A stretch of DNA of 32,257 nucleotides from Candidatus Saccharimonadota bacterium (lineage in GTDB: Bacteria; Patescibacteriota; Saccharimonadia; Saccharimonadales; UBA4665), in contig JAEUQV010000017.1 of assembly GCA_016789655.1 (NCBI GenBank), positions 1 through 32,257 on the forward strand, in the 5' to 3' direction. Made by a program: the position numbers and the translations under genes. The notes under the pieces are model-generated. The model was not told the origin of the DNA, ran no database searches, and was given only the letters and a program-made list of their open reading frames with translations. Shown here one piece after another: positions 1-5,596 of this stretch. Each line of letters starts with the position of its first letter. The stretch's first letter is position 1.

Positions 1-810
1 AACTCTGGGCAACAAAGCTCGAGCGGCCAGTATAACACCACACAAAATTACAGCCAGAATACACAAAATGGTAGTAGCTCGTCTTCCGGCACTTCCGGTA
101 ATAGTTCCAGCTCCTCGACCGGAGTAACTACGGCAAGTTCGACAACCAACGCACAATCGAATGACCAAGCCAACCGTATGTATACCATGCGAGCCACGCT
201 GCGCTCCGACATGCAGGAACATGCCGCCTTCACCGTACCTGCGCTACAGGCTGAGCTCGAGCAAACTGCCAACCGTGAAGAACTTATGGCCGTCGTCGAC
301 CAAAACAGCCAAGCAGTTGCCCGCGACATAACCTCCATGATGTATATGAATAACCAAACCCAGCAGAGTAATGCTACTCAGATGAACACGCAGAGCCCTT
401 CGACTGCCACTCAGCAAAACACGTCGCAAGATACCCAAGGCTACAATGACTTCCTGAACCTGTGGCGATCGCACATTAACTACTATCGTGACTACGTACA
501 TGCCACCCGTGCCAATGACGCTACCGCCAAAAATGCAGCCAAACAAAAACTAGCCGGTTTTACGGACAAAGCCAGCACGTGGCTTGCAGGCCACAACTCG
601 GGCTACGACAAAGCCGAGGTACAGCAGGCCCTCACTACCCATGGTAACCAGGTAGTAGCTATCGTCGATGCCATGGCAGCCAAAGATTACACCGCTGCCT
701 ACAACACCGCCCACCAAGCCTACCAGCACATGGGCATGGTCGCCGACTATCTGTCGGGTGGCATGAATATGAACAAAACGTCGTCAACCGCTATGACACA
801 CAGTAGCTAA
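1..810 (+). CDS. Secreted-type helical protein, 5' end outside the window
   Basis: The frame is open from base 1 to the stop at 810 (269 codons seen), so the gene is truncated on the left and its start is not visible. The first ~59 residues are a low-complexity Ser/Thr/Asn/Gln linker. After it comes an alpha-helical region with two related halves, around LRSDMQEHAAF...VDQNSQAVARDI and FLNLWRSHINYYRDY...HGNQVVAIVDAMAAKDY...HQAYQHMGMVADYL. The LWR.HI..Y.DY and YxHM..xADxL pattern resembles a helical domain found in extracellular proteins of Firmicutes and Actinobacteria that are often labelled copper-amine-oxidase-like; that comparison is from memory. No catalytic motif is visible. The linker suggests an extracytoplasmic location, but no signal peptide is inside the window. 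Host gene, outside the integrated elements. Confidence 0.75.
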   Translation, partial: NSGQQSSSGQYNTTQNYSQNTQNGSSSSSGTSGNSSSSSTGVTTASSTTNAQSNDQANRMYTMRATLRSDMQEHAAFTVPALQAELEQTANREELMAVVDQNSQAVARDITSMMYMNNQTQQSNATQMNTQSPSTATQQNTSQDTQGYNDFLNLWRSHINYYRDYVHATRANDATAKNAAKQKLAGFTDKASTWLAGHNSGYDKAEVQQALTTHGNQVVAIVDAMAAKDYTAAYNTAHQAYQHMGMVADYLSGGMNMNKTSSTAMTHSS

Positions 811-827
811 TCAGTTTTTTACCGAAT

Positions 828-878
828 AAATAAGCAAGCGAGGCCTTCGCCCCACCATCGAGGGCTTTCTTGCTATTT
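828..878. terminator. Imperfect stem-loop, possible terminator
   Basis: AAATAAGCAAG at 828-838 can pair with CTTGCTATTT at 869-878 with one bulged base, closing over a GC-rich interior. It lies just after the stop at 810. The T run is poor, so this is only a possible terminator. Confidence 0.4.
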
Positions 879-914
879 CGTAGATTTGGCTGTAGCACAA
901 GGTATACTTACAAT

Positions 915-1424
915 ATGAAGTTATTATTGCGGCGCAAACGCTATGGGTACCTGTTTGGCTACGGGTCAGACACCGAGGGTGATATACTCAAAGCCCTCAC
1001 TCACCGCCACCCGAAGTGCCTGGGTGATGCCGTACTGTCTGGCTACGAACTGCGCGTACAATTCCTCGATGAGGTCACCGACACTCGGGTACATGATATT
1101 TTGCTCAAAAACTGGAGTGAAACCTTCCGAAGTTACGTGATAATCCCAGCTGAACATAGCAGCGTGCATGGCAAACTTTTTAAGGTACGTATAGATGACC
1201 GACACTTGCTCGACACCTGGGAGCTGGTAGCACTGGGCTGGTACCAAAAAATCTTCGTCGAGGTCAGCCTGCTCAAGAACAACCGCCGTTTCACCGCCGA
1301 AACGCAAGCCTTGGCACCCGGTCAAACCGCTCGCGGCACCGTCCCCGACACCGAAGCCGCCCACCCCTGGCTCCAACCCAAATCCCAATTCATCCTGAAT
1401 GCCACCCGCATGCCCCGAAAATAA
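915..1424 (+). CDS. Gamma-glutamylcyclotransferase-like (AIG2/GGCT fold) protein
   Basis: 169 residues from the ATG at 915. YLFGYGS at residues 12-18 is the family's substrate-binding loop motif; SGYEL follows at 42-46; VHGKLFKV at 84-91 and LLDTWELVALGWY around 98-110 match the core that carries the catalytic glutamate, here probably E103. The family removes gamma-glutamyl groups as 5-oxoproline from glutamyl amines, peptides or glutathione-like substrates; the substrate here cannot be read. An earlier in-frame TTG start at 870 is unlikely because a -10-like TATACT at 903-908 ends only 6 bases before the ATG, which fits a leaderless message. The last ~35 residues are Pro/Ala-rich and probably disordered. 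The gene converges on the old 3' flank of tRNA-Glu and belongs to the host backbone. Confidence 0.7.
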   Translation: MKLLLRRKRYGYLFGYGSDTEGDILKALTHRHPKCLGDAVLSGYELRVQFLDEVTDTRVHDILLKNWSETFRSYVIIPAEHSSVHGKLFKVRIDDRHLLDTWELVALGWYQKIFVEVSLLKNNRRFTAETQALAPGQTARGTVPDTEAAHPWLQPKSQFILNATRMPRK

Positions 1425-1465
1425 CATGTGTTCGCTCGCATGAGGAGTTCAACACTCTAGGGAAC

Positions 1466-1503
1466 ATAGAAAAACACCCACGCAAAGGTGGGTGTTTTTC
1501 TAT
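1466..1503. terminator. Strong bidirectional terminator, ancestral 3' flank of tRNA-Glu
   Basis: A perfect 16-bp inverted repeat (1466-1481 with 1488-1503, loop of 6) with A and T runs on its outer sides works on both strands. Its last three bases, TAT, are also the first bases of the left attachment copy. Joining 1503 to the tRNA at 24224 places this hairpin directly after the tRNA's CCA, so it was probably the tRNA terminator before integration. Confidence 0.85.
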
Positions 1504-1521
1504 GGTGACCCCAAGGAGAGT
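1501..1521. other. Left attachment-site copy
   Basis: These 21 bases equal 24222-24242, the antisense of the tRNA-Glu 3' end plus three flanking bases. Identity stops after 1521, where element DNA begins. Confidence 0.85.
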
Positions 1522-1643
1522 ACTTTGTATAATTACCTCCGTTTCTCGGAGCTAGCTCCTGCGATACTCAGTAATTATCGAGCCCCCTCTTGGGCTCGCT
1601 GCGCTCGCTCGCAAGAGTAGTTCGACTCAGCCTGGAGTGAGCC
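1522..1643. other. Structured left end of element 1
   Basis: No gene is visible. The stretch holds stacked inverted repeats: ATAATTAC (1529-1536) with GTAATTAT (1571-1578), enclosing the 12-bp palindrome GGAGCTAGCTCC and a competing CTCCG/CGGAG pair, then CGAGCCC/GGGCTCG. Position next to the crossover suggests recombinase arm sites, but a structural role is only inferred. Confidence 0.5.
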
Positions 1644-1680
1644 AAGAAAAAAGACCACCAGAATGGTGATCTTTTTTCTT
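1644..1680. terminator. Bidirectional terminator after the MBL operon
   Basis: 17-base arms (1644-1660 and 1664-1680) pair with a single mismatch around a GAA loop, and T6 runs lie on both strands. It ends the leftward operon 3379-1790. Confidence 0.85.
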
Positions 1681-1789
1681 GGTGAACGTGGTTGAATCGA
1701 ATTGGAACGATATCCTTATGGAGTTCAGGCGACTCTATCACCTTATGAGGGGATTATCTCTGGCATAATCCATCGCTGCAGGAATAGAA

Positions 1790-2272
1790 CTACTTGTGCT
1801 GATTAACTCGAGCAGCGATGTACTTTGTCTGCTTTCTGTACGACAGACTAAACAGTATTACTCCCATTCCTGCGATTGCTAACGGCAGCCACTCTTGTTC
1901 AAGTACTTCTGGCCAGAGCCAACAAAAGATATATACAAGTGCATAAACTAAGAACATGGCAACCAGGGTTCTGTATGTATTGTTCTCCTGAGAGAGTATG
2001 TCAATTTTTGAGTCTAGTTTAACGGCCTTCAGGTACTGTTTATAGGGAGCGTACTTAACGATACGCAGTTTCTTATAGAGTGGCTCAATAACCAAAGAAC
2101 CCATTCGGCTAACAACAAGCCCCATAAAGTAGTAGATGAAAACTGCCACCAAGATATTGTCGTTAAGCAAGTTAAGTGGGGTAGTTTTGGTGATTAGAAA
2201 AGCTAATACAGTTCCACTGAGCAGGAAGTTAAATAGCTGATATTCACTAATCTTTTTTAGTAAATCTTCCAT
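1790..2272 (-). CDS. Small multi-pass membrane protein coupled to the MBL-fold protein
   Basis: 160 residues and no family that I can name. About four hydrophobic segments are visible: residues ~12-28 (FNFLLSGTVLAFLI), ~38-60 (NILVAVFIYYFMGLVVS), ~104-120 (LVAMFLVYALVYIFCWLW) and ~128-146 (LPLAIAGMGVILFSL). A charged stretch (~66-100) lies between the second and third, and the tail is basic. The ATG at 2272 follows the MBL stop directly in the arrangement TAAATG, with GGAG upstream, so the two are probably translated in a coupled fashion and work together. A small membrane protein paired with a soluble enzyme in a mobile element recalls effector/sensor pairs of defence modules, but no catalytic or pore motif is evident. 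Followed by the terminator at 1644-1680. Confidence 0.7.
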   Translation of the reverse strand: MEDLLKKISEYQLFNFLLSGTVLAFLITKTTPLNLLNDNILVAVFIYYFMGLVVSRMGSLVIEPLYKKLRIVKYAPYKQYLKAVKLDSKIDILSQENNTYRTLVAMFLVYALVYIFCWLWPEVLEQEWLPLAIAGMGVILFSLSYRKQTKYIAARVNQHK

Positions 2273-3379
2273 TTAATCTCCTTCCACCTCGCTAAACAAG
2301 GGCAATGGATACACCGTTCCACTAAATCCATCCAGCTCATGCCCGTGCTTTATACTGCCATTTCCAGTTTGAAATACGGGGTAGCCTCTTCGTCTAAACG
2401 CATTAGTTACAGATTTCTTTGGGTGGCCATCCTTTGTACAGTTTGCAGCAGCCGAAACATACGCCGTACCCCGTTTAGTATCTTCTTGTGGGGTTTTAGT
2501 ACCCAAAAACTTATCAAGAACATCTGGGCCGACATTCTGTCTACTGCCATGGTGCGGAACCTGAACGAAGCCCAGTTCGCCTGACCGATGGCCAAGTGCA
2601 ACAAAATTGTCATGAGCAAGATTGAGAGCTTCTTGCCCTGCATCACCCGTAAATAGCAGCTTCTTACCTGATACAAGCTCCAGAAGCATAATGGTACTTG
2701 AATTATTACTTGGGCTTGTTGAGCCAGAGTTCGTCAGGGTTTCTATGTGATGACTTTCTATCGCATTCATCACAGCATCTTTGGCCTTGCCAAACAACTC
2801 GGATAAGCTAGTTAGTGTAGATGCTGTTTGTAGTCTTTGACTCTTTTCAGCCGACTTATCAAGTATTAGAGGTAACAGTGCTTCGTAGAAATCGACTGAA
2901 GGCGACAGTACTGTTAAAGTGCCATATGGGGTAATGAACTGCTTGCCTGCGAACGGCTCTTCGATTGGTACATTATTCGCCTCTGCTGCTAGCTGCAAAT
3001 CATTTGAGGCGTTAAGGGAGTTTTTCAACCAGTTTGTTGCCGTCATAGAACGAAATTCATCTTGGCGATTGGTTAAATATTCATCTGAATGATTCCAAGG
3101 AAGGTGCATCCAAAGTTGCTTGACTGTTAAGTTCTCAACCACTCCTGTTAGGCCACCGATATGGTCTTGGTCTGGATGAGTGGATATCACAAGGTCAATC
3201 CATTTTGCCCCAAAGTTGTCCTGAACCAAGTCCCTGACTTTCTGCCAGTCATCTTTATACCCACCATCAATAATGACGATGCGTTGAGTACCAATATCCT
3301 CACCGTCCCATAAACGTATAGCTATGGCATCTCCGCAACTGCTGTCTCCTATGGGTAGAAATACGATGTTATGTTTCAC
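2273..3379 (-). CDS. ComEC-type metallo-beta-lactamase-fold hydrolase, stand-alone
   Basis: 368 residues, GTG start at 3379 with AAAGGA upstream. The zinc-site motifs of the fold are present in order: IIDGG (36-40), THPDQDHIGG with H68, D70, D72 and H73, FTGDAG with D246, and VPHHGSR with H276-H277. This spacing and the HHGS motif match the soluble domain of the competence protein ComEC rather than antibiotic-degrading lactamases. The competence domain and its membrane channel are absent and there is no signal peptide, so the protein is cytoplasmic. ComEC-type domains are thought to cleave nucleic acids or other phosphodiesters; the substrate here is unknown. A ~90-residue insert (about 125-215) separates the second and third motifs. 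A TATAAT/TATACT tract and TTGATA lie upstream at 3390-3420. The coupled membrane protein downstream suggests a two-gene functional unit. Confidence 0.8.
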   Translation of the reverse strand: MKHNIVFLPIGDSSCGDAIAIRLWDGEDIGTQRIVIIDGGYKDDWQKVRDLVQDNFGAKWIDLVISTHPDQDHIGGLTGVVENLTVKQLWMHLPWNHSDEYLTNRQDEFRSMTATNWLKNSLNASNDLQLAAEANNVPIEEPFAGKQFITPYGTLTVLSPSVDFYEALLPLILDKSAEKSQRLQTASTLTSLSELFGKAKDAVMNAIESHHIETLTNSGSTSPSNNSSTIMLLELVSGKKLLFTGDAGQEALNLAHDNFVALGHRSGELGFVQVPHHGSRQNVGPDVLDKFLGTKTPQEDTKRGTAYVSAAANCTKDGHPKKSVTNAFRRRGYPVFQTGNGSIKHGHELDGFSGTVYPLPLFSEVEGD

Positions 3380-3585
3380 GCTAAGTCCTTTAGTATATTA
3401 TACCATTTTTACTATCAATAACGTGGGGTGGTATAGGGATGGCCAAGCCTAGCGGTCAAAGTCCTGTTTATGAGCTACTACTTTATACCGTAAGCATAAC
3501 AATAAGCAAAAACGAAAAATCCATACTTTTACCTCTGTAAATCGGGCGATTACTAGTAGTTTTTGGTTATGACTAACTATACGTA

Positions 3586-4080
3586 TTAGTAGCTTGTAGG
3601 AATGACCTTGCAAACCTCATCAAGAAGCTCATCAGGACTCATATTGAGGTTTTGGTTTAAGTCCTTAAACTCCATTGTTATCATCACATACACCATAGTC
3701 TGAAAGTTATTCGGGTGTTCAAGTTTTTCTGCAACCTTAGTCGTGTATGCAGTTAGTCGTAATAGCTCGTCTGGCTTCTTGAATCCAGCCCTTGCGGATA
3801 CGGTCATGAGTCGCAGTTCTTCCTTACTCGCATTGGGATTCTGACGCTTGTTTACGTCATACATTTTCTTCTGCATTTTGGCTACTGAAACAGGACTACC
3901 AGCCTTCTTGAATAGCCCACCAATAAACTTGAATATAGCAACAACCCAAAAGAACAGACCGAACCATACAAGGATGCCTGCAAACATTGAGGGCAGTATA
4001 TGGAACACGCTAGGCAGCATTAGAGCTAGTCCAATTAGGAACAGTTGATAAGGCTTAATACTTTTTCTTTGCTTCGACAT
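3586..4080 (-). CDS. Two-helix membrane protein with cytoplasmic domain
   Basis: 164 residues, family not recognised. A basic N-terminus (MSKQRKSIKP) leads into a helical hairpin at about residues 11-30 and 34-55 with a short turn between them, so both termini probably face the cytoplasm. The rest, residues ~60-164, is charged and helical. AAAGGAG lies 6-7 bases before the ATG. What sets the gene apart is its leader (4081-4238), which can form either a terminator hairpin next to the ribosome-binding site or alternative long-range pairings, so expression is probably conditional. The gene sits alone between the MBL pair and the NDT-like gene, both also read leftward, inside element 1. It may be a membrane effector, but no motif demonstrates that. 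Confidence 0.7.
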   Translation of the reverse strand: MSKQRKSIKPYQLFLIGLALMLPSVFHILPSMFAGILVWFGLFFWVVAIFKFIGGLFKKAGSPVSVAKMQKKMYDVNKRQNPNASKEELRLMTVSARAGFKKPDELLRLTAYTTKVAEKLEHPNNFQTMVYVMITMEFKDLNQNLNMSPDELLDEVCKVIPTSY

Positions 4081-4238
4081 GTTTACTCCTTTTTAAAACA
4101 AAAATGACACCACGTTTGGTGTCTAAACCAGCAATAGAGTATTTAGCCCTAGTTGCTTCACGTGGTGCCATTTTCAAGGCTAAATACCACGCAAATACTT
4201 GCGGGACTCTATAACTGGTTTAGACAATACTTATTGTA
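4081..4238 (-). promoter_or_regulatory. Riboswitch/attenuator-like leader with a conditional terminator
   Basis: Read leftward, a TACAAT -10 (4233-4238) would start RNA near 4226. The RNA can form: a long stem from 4215-4226 with 4120-4131 (12 bp, perfect) continued by 4206-4212 with 4134-4140; a hairpin at 4190-4203; and a 10-bp stem from 4178-4187 with 4139-4148, giving a three-way junction. The loop segment 4160-4174 is complementary (one mismatch) to 4101-4115, outside the junction, forming a pseudoknot. A terminator hairpin GACACCA/TGGTGTC (4117-4123 with 4106-4112) followed by T5GT4 directly precedes the RBS. Both alternative pairings use bases of the terminator, so they exclude it. No known riboswitch class is recognised. 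The ~200 bases beyond (4239-4435) hold nothing else that I can support. Confidence 0.6.
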
Positions 4239-4435
4239 CAACAGAACCTGCCCAAAATGTGCCGTTTTACGATTTCTCACCCCTGAGCCAAAACGCAAAA
4301 CACACGTCCTAAATCAAAAGTTGATGTTATACCCATCTCGCATATTAAAGCCTGTGTTTTTGCCGTTTTTTACAGTAAGTTCGTCAAATATTTTGCGTTC
4401 TAAATTGTAAGATGAGTATAAGTACGTTTGATAAA

Positions 4436-4480
4436 TAAAAACGCAAGATTTGAATCAGCCACAGGGGCGTTTCTTGCGAT
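4436..4480 (-). terminator. Terminator of the NDT-like gene
   Basis: CGCAAGA/TCTTGCG arms (4472-4478 with 4442-4448) followed on the minus strand by T5, shortly after the stop at 4501. Confidence 0.7.
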
Positions 4481-4500
4481 GTTGGGGTATTCTAGCGAGG

Positions 4501-4956
4501 CTACAGAAGGTCTTTCAGTTTTTCGACATCACCCTTTAGAAAGACAGGCTCAAGTCCTAGTATCTCGTCTATGAGCGGTGAGTCAGTAGGGACATCATTC
4601 AAGATATATACTGGCTTATTCAAGAAGAATGCCGTTGACATCTCCATTAAGACATTTGGTCCAATGTAGTTTTGCTTGCCATGCTTTTCATAGTTAGTAA
4701 CTAAAACTGCATCACATCGGGCAATCTCATTAAAATGCTCTCGAATCAGGAGTGCCTTCCCGTGGTATCCAACAGGGCTACTAGACCAGTCTATGATTGC
4801 TTCGTCATTCTCTCTACCTTCTTGTTTCATTTTCTGGGCAGTTTTGGGCAGAACCACGTCAATGTTCAATGCCTCTAGTTCATAGCTCAATTCAATAACT
4901 GTTTTATAGAAACTGGCACTAGAACATACTGCTAGCTTTGGTTTTTTCTCATCCAT
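4501..4956 (-). CDS. Nucleoside 2-deoxyribosyltransferase-like protein
   Basis: 151 residues. After LAVCSSASF at 8-16 (first strand and phosphate-binding-type loop), the chain follows the NDT/TIR-like Rossmann pattern: CDAVLVTNYEK (81-91), NYIGPNVLMEMSTAF (96-110) and NKPVYILND (113-121). The glutamate in NVLMEMS, E105, sits where nucleoside 2-deoxyribosyltransferases have their catalytic glutamate. This fold hydrolyses or transfers N-glycosidic bonds; related domains act on nucleosides, nucleotides or NAD. The exact substrate cannot be read, and the usual nucleoside-binding Asp pair is not obvious. The gene has its own terminator and faces away from the recombinase operon across a shared promoter region with repeated operator-like sites. 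In an element with other defence-like cargo, a nucleotide-depleting role is possible but is inference. Confidence 0.6.
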   Translation of the reverse strand: MDEKKPKLAVCSSASFYKTVIELSYELEALNIDVVLPKTAQKMKQEGRENDEAIIDWSSSPVGYHGKALLIREHFNEIARCDAVLVTNYEKHGKQNYIGPNVLMEMSTAFFLNKPVYILNDVPTDSPLIDEILGLEPVFLKGDVEKLKDLL

Positions 4957-4968
4957 AGATTAACTATA

Positions 4969-5026
4969 ACAAAACAATCCTATTGGCTAAATACTATAAA
5001 TAATTTGACAAAACAATACTATTGTT
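4969..5026. promoter_or_regulatory. Two operator-like repeats in the divergent promoter region
   Basis: A 17-base unit occurs twice in the same direction, 4969-4985 and 5008-5024, with one difference, 39 bases start to start. The right unit contains the perfect odd palindrome AACAATACTATTGTT (5012-5026), sitting between the -35 and -10 of the rightward promoter. The left one is a degenerate version near the start of the NDT-like gene. This fits a repressor that controls both directions; no candidate regulator gene is seen in element 1. Confidence 0.55.
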
Positions 5027-5033
5027 GTCTATA
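5005..5033 (+). promoter_or_regulatory. Promoter P1 toward the recombinase
   Basis: TTGACA at 5005-5010, 17-base spacer, TCTATA at 5028-5033. The palindrome at 5012-5026 occupies the spacer. Confidence 0.5.
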
Positions 5034-5077
5034 GCACAACAGATTTTTATCAGAGGTTGTAGGTGTTAGCAAAGGTA

Positions 5078-5106
5078 TTGACTTTTCGCTTATGGTTTGA
5101 TATAAT
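5078..5106 (+). promoter_or_regulatory. Promoter P2 of the recombinase operon
   Basis: TTGACT at 5078-5083, 17-base spacer, perfect TATAAT at 5101-5106. It is the best match to a housekeeping promoter in element 1 and gives a leader of roughly 260 bases. Confidence 0.75.
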
Positions 5107-5350
5107 ACCAAACAGTTAATGACGTAGTACATACGTTAAATCTCTTAGCTAAATCATACACAGAGCCGACACGGCGTGGCGTTTAGTTAGTTATTTGATA
5201 GTCCTAAGTCACTACTCTTGTTGGAAGCAATAAAGAGATAGCATCAGAGTTTCGCCTTCGTGAAAATATGCCCATTCTCCTACGTTGTCCTGCTAATAAC
5301 TAGCAACGATAACAGGCTGATTAGTACGCCCTCGAACGGGTGTTTTTTAT
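5107..5350 (+). ncRNA. Long leader ending in an intrinsic terminator
   Basis: No reading frame of note between P2 and the terminator hairpin ACGCCC/GGGTGT (5326-5331 with 5338-5343) that runs into T6. The hairpin sits 25 bases before the first gene of the operon, so most transcripts may end here: either a ~240-nt small RNA or an attenuated leader. No known family is recognised. Confidence 0.5.
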
Positions 5351-5374
5351 ATCTGCCAAAGAAAAAGGGTTAAT

Positions 5375-5596
5375 ATGCCACGACAAAGAACATGGAGCGG
5401 TCAAACGCTCACAATATCAGATAAGCCTATCATCACTACAGGAGAAGCTCGCAAGATACTAGGTAAAGAGTACGAAGAGCTTTCAGATGAACACCTAATG
5501 GGAGTAATAGTCTCTCTTTCTAAGATAGCTAGCTACTTTTTAGATAAGATTAGTGTTCCAGAAAACTATAAGGTATGTGGTAAAATGGGAGTATGA
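5375..5596 (+). CDS. Small protein overlapping the recombinase start
   Basis: 73 residues, family not recognised. The N-terminal part is basic, followed by a predicted helix rich in Leu/Ile/Val (ELSDEHLMGVIVSLSKIASYFLDKI, split here as residues ~36-61). A weak AAGGG precedes the ATG. Its TGA overlaps the recombinase ATG in the arrangement ATGA, so the two are co-translated. A different small protein (22403-22561) holds the same position before the third recombinase, which makes a recombinase accessory role such as directionality factor plausible. There is no sequence evidence beyond position and size. Confidence 0.6.
   Translation: MPRQRTWSGQTLTISDKPIITTGEARKILGKEYEELSDEHLMGVIVSLSKIASYFLDKISVPENYKVCGKMGV

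Noticed and set aside
1677-1740. tRNA-like 3' end on the minus strand (CGTTCACCA followed by a terminator)
   Set aside because: No acceptor 5' strand, D-arm or matching T-stem could be found; at most a remnant.
2273-3379. Antibiotic-resistance beta-lactamase
   Set aside because: The motifs follow the ComEC subgroup (HHGS, GDAG), there is no signal peptide, and the partner is a membrane protein.
4101-4226. Integron attC-like folded site
   Set aside because: Long imperfect arms are present but the required RYYYAAC and GTTRRRY core boxes do not match, and there is no integron integrase.
4101-4226. T-box leader
   Set aside because: TGGCACCACG resembles the T-box sequence, but the specifier stem and the usual order are missing and the downstream gene is not amino-acid related.
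4153-4410. 85-residue plus-strand reading frame
   Set aside because: It runs through the structured leader, has no RBS and its composition is not protein-like.
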